Below, piece after piece: positions 8,213 through 15,366 of a stretch of DNA of 21,935 nt. Below the pieces are notes generated by a model. It was given only the letters and a program-made list of their open reading frames with translations, had not been told where the DNA came from and did not search any database. Origin of the DNA: JANRLJ01 sp034437895 (GTDB lineage: Bacteria > Chloroflexota > Anaerolineae > Aggregatilineales > Phototrophicaceae). The DNA lies in assembly GCA_034437895.1 (NCBI GenBank), contig DAOTTO010000013.1:1-21935 (forward strand), given 5' to 3'. Position 1 is the stretch's first letter, and every line of letters starts with the position of its first letter. Both the position numbers and the translations under genes were made by a program.

Positions 8213-8391
8213 TGCGTTTTTACGCTGCTTGGGCCTCTGAGCCGTTTGGTCTTTATAGCATTTAGCCGTTGATGATGACGAACAAAAGCGTAAACGTCAA
8301 TATGACTAACTACCAAAAACTTATAATAGATGATTTCACTATCTTTATATACGCATCATTTAATAAAATAGATTTAACCTTTAACTTTTAT

Positions 8392-8964
8392 CTATTCTTC
8401 GACCAGTTGTCCGGTTGCTTCCAGCCATAAACCTTTGAGTTTTTGTAAGCCAAGCCGAACACGCGTTTTGACAGTCCCCAACGGCAGGTTTAGGCTTTCT
8501 GCAATTTCGCTGTGGGACATACCGCCGAAGAATGCCAATTCAATAGCTCGAACTTGATCGGTGGGAAGCCGAGTCAACAAAGTCCGCAGCAGCTTTCCAT
8601 CCTGCCACACTGGATCATCCATCACCGCCAAACTGCCGACCATATTCAGGGCTTCGTCTAATTCCAGCGCGGTTATCATCGGTCTGCGCTGCTCTTTGCG
8701 TAAACGATCAATCGCTGTGTGGCGTGTAATCGTCATCAGCCACGCAATCAACCGTCCCCGTTCCGCATCCCATGTTTCCGGCTGTGACCAGACTTTAAAA
8801 AACGCATCCTGCGTCACCTCTTCCGCAAGGCCGGAATTTTGTAGGACACGCAACGCCAAACTGTATACCAACCCGCCGTACCGTTGGTACAGTTCAGAGA
8901 GGGCGCTCTCGTCCCGCGCTCGGATGCGTCTAATCAACTCGGAATCGTCAGTATGATCTAACAT
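8392..8964 (-). CDS. ECF (SigK-type) RNA polymerase sigma factor
   Basis: A 190-residue ECF sigma-70 factor. Region 2 spans about 20-92 (ELYQRYGGLVYSLALRVLQN, EEVTQDAFFKVW, then RGRLIAWLMTITRHTAIDRL). Region 4 spans about 125-182 with the helix-turn-helix MSHSEIAESLNLPLGTVKTR. This is the normal size and two-domain layout. With the RskA-like protein downstream it makes a sigma/anti-sigma pair resembling SigK-RskA. It stands back to back with the ferritin-like/Tat operon across a 284-base intergenic region, so that operon is a plausible but unproven target. The ATG at 8962-8964 has only a weak ribosome site. No canonical ECF GAAC/CGTC promoter was recognised upstream. Confidence 0.92.
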   Translation of the reverse strand: MLDHTDDSELIRRIRARDESALSELYQRYGGLVYSLALRVLQNSGLAEEVTQDAFFKVWSQPETWDAERGRLIAWLMTITRHTAIDRLRKEQRRPMITALELDEALNMVGSLAVMDDPVWQDGKLLRTLLTRLPTDQVRAIELAFFGGMSHSEIAESLNLPLGTVKTRVRLGLQKLKGLWLEATGQLVEE

Positions 8965-9004
8965 TTACGCCTATTAGATTAAAAACCCACCAAGATCGCA
9001 TTTT

Positions 9005-9010
9005 AGCATA
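9005..9010 (-). promoter_or_regulatory. Possible -10 box of the sigma gene
   Basis: On the minus strand the hexamer reads TATGCT, 41 bases before the sigma start. A TTGTGA sits 19 bases further upstream, longer than the ideal spacing. The call is weak. The same hexamer occurs at the predicted -10 of the divergent ferritin-like gene and of phnX. Confidence 0.3.
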
Positions 9011-9207
9011 GTTTAGGCCACTTCCCCACTCACAAGCGATTTTTAAATTTGATGAGTAAAAAATGAGAGACCTACGCTTTTCTAAAATCCGTAAATCCAG
9101 TCGGCAGCGAGACGGCGTTATGGATGATGTATCGGTTCGCAAACAGAGCTGCTCGAAAGTGAGGGCCCCACAGCGAGCAAGTCTGTTCAAGCGCTGATAC
9201 TGATACT

Positions 9208-9213
9208 TATGCT
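9208..9213 (+). promoter_or_regulatory. Possible -10 box of the ferritin-like/Tat operon
   Basis: TATGCT lies 35 bases before the start codon of the ferritin-like gene; a poor -35 (TTCAAG, 9186-9191) is 16 bases upstream. A direct repeat tgatac-tgatac (9195-9206) abuts it and could be a binding site. The rest of the 284-base divergent region (8965-9248) shows nothing else I can name. Confidence 0.3.
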
Positions 9214-9248
9214 AGTTCAACGAAATAATCTATGAAAGGGTTTGACCA

Positions 9249-9995
9249 ATGCAAAATATTTCCCGCCGCTCACTCCTGAAGGGCGCTGGCTTGGCTGCTG
9301 GTGCAAGCGCTGTTGGTGTCTTCAATGCTTTCTATGGTTTCAGCCGCGTTCTCGGTCAAGATATGGCTGCCAACGACGATACCCAGACGATCATCAATGT
9401 CGCCGCGACTGCTGAACTGTTCGCCACCACTCACTATCTTGCCGCTATCAACAACGCAGAAGCGTTGGGCTTCGATGAAGTAACCCTGAACTACATGAAG
9501 GCCGGCTTTTTGGCAGAACAAGACCATCTTGAACTGCTCCAGAGCTTGGGCGCAGTTCCGGTTGTGACGGAATTCTATGTTCCCGAAACCCTGTTCAGCG
9601 ACATCGAAGTCTTCTCCGCCACCACCGAAGTTGCCGAAACCGCTTTCGTCGCCGCTTATCTGGCTGCCGTCCGCATCTGGGGCGCTTCTGAAGAAACCGC
9701 CGCTTTCGCCGTGACCGCTGCTCAGATCGCCACCGTCGAAGCCGAACATCGCGCACTGGTTCGCCAGATCGGTGGTCGCCTTGCGAACAACCAATCTTAC
9801 GGGCAATATCTGTTCTTCAATACCTCCGATGCCGTGCCGCCGCTCCAGGCCTTCCTGGATGGCTCTGGCGAAGGCTTCGTTGGCCCGGTTGCACCGCCTA
9901 CCGCCGATGACATTGCGGGTGTCCGTGCCGACATGGAAATGCTGGAATACACGACGGTTGCGCCTTTCCCAGCAGTTGACCTCGCCAGCCTGTAA
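9249..9995 (+). CDS. Tat-exported ferritin-like (Ferritin_2) protein
   Basis: A 248-residue exported protein. Residues 1-37 form a twin-arginine signal: ISRRSLLKG (Arg6-Arg7), a weakly hydrophobic Ala/Gly core, then a short linker. The mature part is a four-helix ferritin-like domain with a full candidate di-iron set: Glu56, Glu90-x-x-His93, Glu127 or Glu130, and Glu164-x-x-His167. It resembles the Ferritin_2 family of exported proteins, whose reaction is mostly unknown; iron storage, peroxide handling or a structural role are possible. Tat export fits a protein that must load metal before crossing the membrane. AAAGGG at 9235-9240 sits eight bases before ATG. Three Tat translocase genes follow. 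It is Ala-rich and acidic, as abundant secreted proteins often are. Confidence 0.87.
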   Translation: MQNISRRSLLKGAGLAAGASAVGVFNAFYGFSRVLGQDMAANDDTQTIINVAATAELFATTHYLAAINNAEALGFDEVTLNYMKAGFLAEQDHLELLQSLGAVPVVTEFYVPETLFSDIEVFSATTEVAETAFVAAYLAAVRIWGASEETAAFAVTAAQIATVEAEHRALVRQIGGRLANNQSYGQYLFFNTSDAVPPLQAFLDGSGEGFVGPVAPPTADDIAGVRADMEMLEYTTVAPFPAVDLASL

Positions 9996-10016
9996 TTCGA
10001 TACTCAGATTTAACCG

Positions 10017-10036
10017 GGGCGGGGGAAACCTCGCCC
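10017..10036 (+). other. GAAA-tetraloop hairpin between ferritin-like gene and tatA
   Basis: gggcgggg (10017-10024) pairs with cctcgccc (10029-10036), with one G-U pair, around a GAAA tetraloop, the most stable loop class. It begins 21 bases after the ferritin-like stop. A pyrimidine-rich but not T-only stretch follows. It could act as a partial terminator or 3' stabiliser that lets the upstream gene be expressed above the Tat genes. Confidence 0.6.
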
Positions 10037-10118
10037 TAATTCCCCTCATTGTTCTTCTCTGCTCTTCGCTGATCTATTCAATGAGTTAGCTAAACTTATC
10101 TAATATGGAGTAAATCTC

Positions 10119-10292
10119 ATGCGATTTGGACCTGTTGAACTACTGATTATCTTGACGATTGTAATGGTTTTGTTTGGTGCTGGGCGTATTTCCAGACTCG
10201 GCAGCGAAATGGGCAGCGCCGTTAGCAACTTCCGCAAAGGCTTAAGCGAGGGCAGCACCAACGAAAGCACCTCGAATTCTGATAAGGCGTAA
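10119..10292 (+). CDS. tatA: Sec-independent translocase subunit TatA
   Basis: A 57-residue protein, short enough to be missed by length-filtered gene callers. It starts MRFGPVELLIILTIVMVLFG: a single N-terminal transmembrane helix (about 5-20), the hinge FGAGRISRLG in place of the usual FGPKKLPELG, an amphipathic helix GSEMGSAVSNFRKGL, and a short Ser/Asn-rich acidic tail. This is the complete TatA/E domain order, and TatA forms the pore-like assembly for folded Tat substrates. GGAG at 10107-10110 lies eight bases before ATG. The next gene starts 12 bases after the stop, and tatC follows, so these form one operon. TatE would look the same; context favours TatA. Confidence 0.88.
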   Translation: MRFGPVELLIILTIVMVLFGAGRISRLGSEMGSAVSNFRKGLSEGSTNESTSNSDKA

Positions 10293-10304
10293 AGGCCAAA
10301 CGTC

Positions 10305-10760
10305 ATGGAAATTTTAGGGGTCGGCGGCCTTGAACTGGTCGCCATACTGGTCATCGCTATTGTGGTAGCAGGACCCAAACGGATGTTGCAATGGGCGTAC
10401 ATTCTCGGTCAATATGTCGCAAAACTACGCCACATGTGGAAAGACGTAGCGGTTATGCTGCAAAAAGAATTGGATGCGTCCGGTGTGGATTACAAAGTAC
10501 CGGAGCAAATGCCCACTCGTGGCACATTGACTCGTGAGCTGAACAAAGTCCTCAAGCCGATGACTCAGCCGATGCAAGAAACGGCGAAGCAATTAAACGC
10601 AGAATTGGCAGGGATCAAAAATTCGTCAAAATTAGGCGCGAACAAAGCAGGTGAAGCCCCTCCCCAGCCTGTACCACAGCTTATAACGGCTGAAGAAGGC
10701 GTAGTCGATTTTGGGGCATGGTCGGGCAATAATACACAATCAGCGGCACAAACGGAGTAA
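10305..10760 (+). CDS. tatB: TatB-like Sec-independent translocase subunit
   Basis: A 151-residue TatA/B-family protein. The N-terminal helix (GLELVAILVIAIVVAGPKRM, about 8-27) keeps the GLEL start and the Gly-Pro hinge, followed by an amphipathic helix (LQWAYILGQYVAKLRHMWKD). The longer C-terminal part, with helices to about residue 110 and then a Pro/Gln-rich acidic tail, is TatB-like rather than TatA-like. TatB joins TatC to form the signal-peptide receptor. AAAGG lies upstream of the ATG, and tatC starts six bases after the stop. The TatA/TatB split is by length and gene order, so a second TatA function is not excluded. Confidence 0.82.
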   Translation: MEILGVGGLELVAILVIAIVVAGPKRMLQWAYILGQYVAKLRHMWKDVAVMLQKELDASGVDYKVPEQMPTRGTLTRELNKVLKPMTQPMQETAKQLNAELAGIKNSSKLGANKAGEAPPQPVPQLITAEEGVVDFGAWSGNNTQSAAQTE

Positions 10761-10766
10761 CACAAC

Positions 10767-11519
10767 ATGGCAAGACTTGCGCGTCCTTTCCAAAGTTTAT
10801 CTACCGAAGCGCACATGTCACTGTTCGATCATCTGGACGAATTGCGCGGACGGCTGCTTAAGGCAGTTGCTGCGGTTGTGCTGGGTACCGGGATTGGGTT
10901 AGCCACAGCCACTCCTGTGATGAAGTATCTGCAACAGCCCTACGGCGCAGCCTTCACCGTCCTCGGTCCCACGGGCGGCGTGGTCGCTTACTTTCGGGTC
11001 GCATTGACCATCGGCGCGATTCTGGCGATCCCGATGATAACCTATCAACTTCTGATGTTCGTCCTGCCCGGCTTAAATGGGCGGGAAAAACGCTTCATCC
11101 TGCTTTCACTCCCTGCGATCAGCCTGCTGTTTTTGACGGGTGTGGCCTTTGCATGGTTCGTCTTGACACCTCCAGCGATGGGTTTTTTGCAAGGCTTTGA
11201 ACCCACGCTTTTTAAGCCAGAATGGACGGCGGATTTATATCTCGGCTTCATCACCTCTCTGCTCTTTTGGATGGGTGTGGCCTTCGAGACTCCGCTGGTC
11301 TTCTTCGTCCTGTCACTGCTTGGCCTGGTCGGTGCGCGTGTGCTGATTAAGAATTGGCGTGCGGCGATTGTTGGCGCGGCGGTAGCCTCAGCCTTGATTA
11401 CGCCGACGGTTGATCCAGTTAATATGTCGCTGGTGATGGGGCCGTTGCTGATTCTGTATCTGTTCAGTATTCTTCTGGTGATGATTGGGAGCAGAATTCA
11501 TCGCAAATCAATCGCGTAA
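10767..11519 (+). CDS. tatC: Sec-independent translocase subunit TatC
   Basis: A 250-residue polytopic membrane protein with six predicted helices, the Tat signal receptor. The conserved N-terminal cytoplasmic motif SLFDHLDELRGRLL is at about residues 18-31, where twin-arginine signals are bound. Further TatC landmarks are YFRVALTIGAILAIPMITYQ, the LPGLNGREKR loop, and FWMGVAFETPLVFFVLSLLG. The start at 10767 is supported by GGAG at 10754-10757, nine bases upstream. A second in-frame ATG at 10815, right at MSLFDHLDEL, would give the shorter canonical N-terminus but has no ribosome site. It closes the operon that begins with the ferritin-like protein. Confidence 0.95.
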   Translation: MARLARPFQSLSTEAHMSLFDHLDELRGRLLKAVAAVVLGTGIGLATATPVMKYLQQPYGAAFTVLGPTGGVVAYFRVALTIGAILAIPMITYQLLMFVLPGLNGREKRFILLSLPAISLLFLTGVAFAWFVLTPPAMGFLQGFEPTLFKPEWTADLYLGFITSLLFWMGVAFETPLVFFVLSLLGLVGARVLIKNWRAAIVGAAVASALITPTVDPVNMSLVMGPLLILYLFSILLVMIGSRIHRKSIA

Positions 11520-11546
11520 ACAGTATTTAGGGCAAAACAACTCCCC

Positions 11547-11616
11547 TTATGCAATTATGTAGGGAACGTATGTGTCGTTCCCTGCATAGCGCACCCCTCC
11601 GTGCGCCCTACGCATG
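11547..11616. repeat. Tandem hairpins after tatC
   Basis: agggaacg (11561-11568) pairs with cgttccct (11576-11583) around a seven-base loop, with an outer atgca/tgcat extension. A second stem, gcgcac (11589-11594) with gtgcgc (11601-11606), follows and extends outward imperfectly. They sit in the 189-base gap between convergent tatC and the 800-residue gene and may end transcription from one or both sides. The layout gtaggga...tatgtgt resembles the hairpin at 2318-2342, but with different stem bases. Confidence 0.65.
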
Positions 11617-11708
11617 ACCCTATTATTTTCTCAAAGTACATCAGAGTTTTCCAATCTTCGGTTTAGCGCTAAATTTTGAACCCTGCGCGGCATACTGCGT
11701 AACGTCAG

Positions 11709-14111
11709 TTATTTAATACTAGCGACCACAATTTCGCGCAGATCATGGACATACACGTTTAGCCCATCCGCATAAGCGTTCAAATAATCTTGCGTCATCG
11801 CTTGCGCCAAAGTCTGCACACCCAGTTCATGCAAAACGCGCACATGCGGACGGAAATCGCGCAGGCTGATATGAACGGTGTCGTAATCGTCGGTTTGCAC
11901 CCCCCACGCAAACGTTTTCTGCTCGTTATCGTCCTTCGCCGTAATAAAGCGACGCAGACTCGCACCTGCCGCCACGCGCCCGGTGTTGGAAAAAACTTCT
12001 TCACCTTTGATGATTTCGTTTAAGACATCAAAGCGCCCCGGAATTGTATTCAGCAGTTTTTGCATCGCGCCAGAAAGATTGCCCATAAATTTGATGGTCG
12101 CCGTACTCGTGCTTTCGCCGCGCAAGGCAATATCCTTATACCGTGCCAAGAGTTCGCCAAAGCCGCCGATCAATCGCAAATAAAGCGCCCGTGCTTCATC
12201 AAAGCGATTAAAGGCTTTTTTGGCAGCATTCCCGCCTGCTGAAGCGCGATATTCCGTCAATGTCGCCATCGCCCGTTGATGATAATCCCAAAATTCCGTG
12301 ATCGGGTTACGAAACGTCGTGGGAAAAACGCGATCGCGCGGATCATAACGGCTGGCATCAATCGGAATCAGAATCGCCGGATTACGATTTTCGGCGCGGT
12401 TAAGCGCCTCAAGAATCACTTGATACGCTCGCTGTGCATTGGGGCGGCGATCCGAGGCAAGTTTATCCAGCGCCTGTTGCAGCGCCGGGGACGGACGATA
12501 GAGGAAGCTGTGCAGCCCGCGATAAAGAATCAATAGATCATTGACCGTAATTTGTGCCTGTTCGCTGCGCTGTTTGAGCAGTTTTCGCACTTCCGTAATC
12601 GCGCTGGCTTGAATATGGCTGTTTTCCGCACTGGCTTCCGGCGCGAGGTCAAGTTTTTCCGCCTGTTTGACGAGTTTAGTCGATGCTTGCAAGGCCGGAC
12701 TATAGGGGGCTGGCTTGGGTGGACGCTTCATGCGGGTGTGTTCGGCATAAGTTTGGGCATGGACGATGGCTTCATTTGTCATGATTTGCGCCACCGCCGC
12801 CCCCCATGCGCCATCAAAAAAGATATGTGATTGGTCAAAGACGAGGCTTTCCACTGTGCGGAAAATCGTCAACGCATGATCGCCAATGCCGCGTTTGCCC
12901 TGCCGGATGTACGCTAACGGCTGCTTGCCATCGCGCAAATCCCAATTCAGCACAATCGGCGCACGGCGCAAGAGTTCAAGTTCTTGTTGTGTGGCGGCAT
13001 CCAACTGGCGGCGCAGCGTCACTTGCTCAGACCGATAAGCCTTGACTAAAGCCTCATCAATCGTCGCGGGTAGATAAACAGGCTTGGCGGCGAGAATAGC
13101 ATTAGCGAGGCTGCGGGCGGCATTCGTATCCGTGATTTCGCGCAAGGGCATGAGGTAATAGCGCCCTTGATAAATCACGGCGAAATTGGCCTCTGCGACA
13201 TCATAAGCGACGCGCCGTTCATTATGTGTTCCGGGTTCTAAGTAAGCCAACCATGACATTTGGCGCTGATAAGCGGGTAAGTTTTCCGCCTGCAATTCAT
13301 CCATTATTTCATCAAAATGACGGGCAGCTTTGGAGGGCAGGATCGCATAATAGGGATGCCAGAATGCCTCAAATGTCTGTCGCCGATAAGTGATGTAATC
13401 CATGCCTTGCTTGCGTGTATACGGGCGCTGTTTTTCCCACAATGGATACAGCCCGCGCATCTGATCTGCCTTACGGATTTTATGTGCCTCGGCAGTATCG
13501 GCCAGTGTCTTGAGCAAAACACGCTCACGCCATTCATTTTCCAGATGTTCCGGCAGGCGCTGGGCAAATTCCGCCGCCGCCAGCATCCATGCACCGAGCA
13601 GTTCCCCATCCATCAAAGCGATGCGCTCTTGCAGCAAGCGAGTATGAAAACCTGTTGTCTCGTTGGCATGACGGGCGCTGTCTTCCCGCAAAGCAAATTC
13701 CAGATAAAACTGCCATGTTCCTTCGGGGAAGGCGGCTTCGGGGTCTTTACCCGCCAAGCGCAGCAGTTGTTGATAGGCATACAGCGCCCGTGCTGGCATG
13801 GCGAAGAATGTCTCGTAAACGGCTTTATCCAACGACTGACGCGCCCCACGAAACAGCAGCTCCACATATTTGCGCGAATCATTCGGCTCCACCGTCCGGC
13901 TATCCAACCGCGCCAAACCGCTGAGAATCAACCCCGGCACATTCCCCGCCGGAACAATTCGGGCGATTTCTTCCGAAAGGCGCTGGATTTCTGGCAGAGT
14001 CAGGCTGGAGAGTTTGCTATCCGTCTCATTCTGCATCGTCGCGGCAATCGCATACAGGTCGCGTGACGTGCGGATCGTGGCTTCGATGGCATCTGGGTTA
14101 ATATCGCTCAT
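11709..14111 (-). CDS. Large protein of unknown function (800 aa)
   Basis: I do not recognise this protein. It is 800 residues, soluble, without signal peptide or transmembrane helix, and mostly helical. Notable blocks: FYLEFALREDSARHANETTG (about 135-154, with His148-x-x-Glu151 near several acidic residues), an aromatic/basic block DYITYRRQTFEAFWHPYY (238-255), a central mixed region with VLNWDLRDGKQPLAYIRQ (387-404), and FDQSHIFFDGAWGAAVAQ (425-442), which looks like a conserved core. A Lys/Pro-rich linker (about 460-475) splits it into two parts. The C-terminal half is helical and ends in DYLNAYADGLNVYVHDLREI. Codon use and composition match its neighbours, so recent transfer is not evident. 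It is convergent with tatC and followed upstream by no partner gene. Start ATG at 14111 has a weak ribosome site. Confidence 0.8.
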   Translation of the reverse strand: MSDINPDAIEATIRTSRDLYAIAATMQNETDSKLSSLTLPEIQRLSEEIARIVPAGNVPGLILSGLARLDSRTVEPNDSRKYVELLFRGARQSLDKAVYETFFAMPARALYAYQQLLRLAGKDPEAAFPEGTWQFYLEFALREDSARHANETTGFHTRLLQERIALMDGELLGAWMLAAAEFAQRLPEHLENEWRERVLLKTLADTAEAHKIRKADQMRGLYPLWEKQRPYTRKQGMDYITYRRQTFEAFWHPYYAILPSKAARHFDEIMDELQAENLPAYQRQMSWLAYLEPGTHNERRVAYDVAEANFAVIYQGRYYLMPLREITDTNAARSLANAILAAKPVYLPATIDEALVKAYRSEQVTLRRQLDAATQQELELLRRAPIVLNWDLRDGKQPLAYIRQGKRGIGDHALTIFRTVESLVFDQSHIFFDGAWGAAVAQIMTNEAIVHAQTYAEHTRMKRPPKPAPYSPALQASTKLVKQAEKLDLAPEASAENSHIQASAITEVRKLLKQRSEQAQITVNDLLILYRGLHSFLYRPSPALQQALDKLASDRRPNAQRAYQVILEALNRAENRNPAILIPIDASRYDPRDRVFPTTFRNPITEFWDYHQRAMATLTEYRASAGGNAAKKAFNRFDEARALYLRLIGGFGELLARYKDIALRGESTSTATIKFMGNLSGAMQKLLNTIPGRFDVLNEIIKGEEVFSNTGRVAAGASLRRFITAKDDNEQKTFAWGVQTDDYDTVHISLRDFRPHVRVLHELGVQTLAQAMTQDYLNAYADGLNVYVHDLREIVVASIK

Positions 14112-14263
14112 AGTGTCGTCCAGTTGTTGGCAAAGTTTTTAGTTTTTGAGGGTCAGTTTTCCCAATACGCTGCTCATGATGAACCGCGCAAAAGAATCCC
14201 TCAGTTAGATTATAGTTTGTTTTTTAACTTTGGTTGATAGGCGGGGTGTACTGTGGCCTTTTG

Positions 14264-14290
14264 TAGGGGCGACTCGGCGAGTCGCCCCTA
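14264..14290. repeat. Near-perfect GTAGGGGCGACTC hairpin
   Basis: taggggcgactc (14264-14275) pairs perfectly with gagtcgccccta (14279-14290) around a three-base loop. It starts 25 bases after the ThuA-like stop (minus strand) in the 203-base gap before the 800-residue gene; the rest of that gap shows nothing I can name. No T-tract follows on either strand. Its ggggcgact arm reappears in the hairpin at 19017-19048. Confidence 0.75.
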
Positions 14291-14314
14291 ACGAAAACCT
14301 CATCTGGCGCGTAA

Positions 14315-15046
14315 CTATCCTTGTGGCAGCACTTCACGCGGCTTGGCATTGCCGAATACAACGGCGGGAGCAGGCGGTTGCGCTGCCCACCGCGACGCAT
14401 TAGCGATCACGCGCCGGACATTGGGATTGAAATAGGTCGGATAGGTTTCATGCCCCGGACGGAAATAGAAAATGCGCCCCTTGCCGCGTGTGTAACATGC
14501 GCCGCTGCGGAACACTTCGCCCCCTTGGAACCAGCTAATGAAAACGAGCGTTTCCGGCTGCGGAATATCAAAGCGCTCGCCATACATTTCTTCCTGTTCC
14601 AAAACGAATTCTTCATCTAATCCTTCAGCGATAGGATGCCCCGGCTCGACTACCCAAATCCGTTCACGTTCATCCGCTTCGCGCCATTTCAGGTCGCACG
14701 TCGTCCCCATCAGCGTCTTAAAGATTTTGGAAAAATGCCCGGAATGCAGCACGATCAACCCCATGCCATCCAGCACCCGCGCTTGTACCCGCTTGACGAT
14801 CTCATCGCTGACATCATCATGCGCCATGTGTCCCCACCATGTCAGCACATCGGTTTCCGCGAGGACGGCTTCCGTTAAGCCGTGTTCCGGTTCATCCAGC
14901 GTCGCCGTGCGGACGGTAAAGCCGGGGTATTCTTTGAGTCCTTCGGCAATCGCATTGTGCATCCCGTCAGGATATACCTCAGCGACTTTAGGATTCTTTT
15001 TCTCATGGCGAAATTCGCCCCAAACCGTGACCCGAATCGATTCCAT
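14315..15046 (-). CDS. ThuA-like trehalose-utilisation family protein
   Basis: A 243-residue cytoplasmic protein of the ThuA family (PF06283), a class I glutamine amidotransferase-like fold found in disaccharide-oxidation loci. Features: first strand IRVTVWGEFRHE, then VLTWWGHMAHDDV (about 70-82), GLIVLHSGHFSKIF (about 96-109), WREADERERIWVVEPGHPI, and a C-terminal GRIFYFRPGHETYPTYFNP. The usual catalytic Cys of amidotransferases is replaced by Ser in LHSGH, as is common in the family. The ORF is open to 15145, but the ATG at 15046 has AGGA eight bases upstream and starts at the family's first strand. It diverges from the GH65 gene and shares its operator-bearing spacer, so it probably belongs to the same sugar regulon. 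The exact reaction is not known. Confidence 0.82.
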   Translation of the reverse strand: MESIRVTVWGEFRHEKKNPKVAEVYPDGMHNAIAEGLKEYPGFTVRTATLDEPEHGLTEAVLAETDVLTWWGHMAHDDVSDEIVKRVQARVLDGMGLIVLHSGHFSKIFKTLMGTTCDLKWREADERERIWVVEPGHPIAEGLDEEFVLEQEEMYGERFDIPQPETLVFISWFQGGEVFRSGACYTRGKGRIFYFRPGHETYPTYFNPNVRRVIANASRWAAQPPAPAVVFGNAKPREVLPQG

Positions 15047-15219
15047 GCCATCCGTCCTTTTGTGTATGAAGGTACAATACGTTGCTGGATTAGAATTTTG
15101 ACCTTTTACCGTAAAACACACAATAGCCAACCCACTTAGCCGCAAAAACTATTTTTACTCAGGGAAAATTTGTTTACTTTGCACAAATCTTTTTGCGTTT
15201 CGTTGGCACATCAGTTAAA

Positions 15220-15231
15220 TTAAACGTTTAA
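15220..15231. promoter_or_regulatory. LacI-family operator, distal copy
   Basis: TTAAACGTTTAA is a perfect 12-bp palindrome with the central CG and AAACGTTT core typical of LacI/GalR-family sites. It is 174 bases before the ThuA-like start and 88 bases, centre to centre, from the identical proximal copy. It could serve repression of the minus-strand gene or DNA looping. Confidence 0.75.
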
Positions 15232-15297
15232 GTAAAAATGCTATGAAATTTTATTAAAAGACATTAAAAATGAGTTTCCAAAGCAAGTTGATTTTAA

Positions 15298-15325
15298 TTT
15301 CCATAGGTTAAACGTTTAATATAAA
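15298..15325 (+). promoter_or_regulatory. Predicted promoter of the GH65 gene
   Basis: TTTCCA (15298-15303) and TATAAA (15320-15325) are 16 bases apart and 42 bases upstream of the GTG start. The proximal operator palindrome fills the spacer between them, which is the usual geometry for repressor occlusion of RNA polymerase. The -35 is a modest match. Confidence 0.45.
15308..15319. promoter_or_regulatory. LacI-family operator, proximal copy
   Basis: The same TTAAACGTTTAA palindrome as at 15220-15231, lying between the predicted -35 and -10 boxes of the GH65 gene. Identity of two 12-bp palindromes in one spacer makes chance unlikely. No LacI-family gene is in the window, so the regulator is encoded elsewhere. 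Confidence 0.8.
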
Positions 15326-15366
15326 ATTCATTTTGCTATTTAATCCTTATCTTAAAGGAGCTGCCC

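Larger units (their letters stand above)
15047..15366. other. Divergent regulatory region between ThuA-like and GH65 genes
   Basis: This 320-base AT-rich spacer holds two identical LacI-type palindromes (15220-15231 and 15308-15319), a predicted GH65 promoter and the AAAGGAG ribosome site (15354-15360). No gene was found in it. A clear minus-strand promoter for the ThuA-like gene was not identified. Confidence 0.7.

Noticed and set aside
8948..9190. An 80-codon minus-strand frame upstream of and overlapping the sigma gene start
   Set aside because: It occupies the divergent promoter region, has no ribosome site or recognisable motif and would overlap the sigma start.
9270..10049. A 259-codon open frame antisense to the ferritin-like gene
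   Set aside because: The plus strand encodes a Tat signal and di-iron motifs with a good ribosome site; the antisense product has no coherent motif.
13317..14066. A 249-codon plus-strand frame inside the 800-residue gene
   Set aside because: It has a Cys/Gln/His-rich shadow composition and no start signal; the minus-strand frame is far longer and looks like a real globular protein.
11709..14111. Possible link of the 800-residue protein to carnitine/choline acyltransferases through the FDQSHIFFDGAWG block
   Set aside because: Only a vague resemblance; the catalytic His context and other acyltransferase motifs were not found, so no function was assigned.
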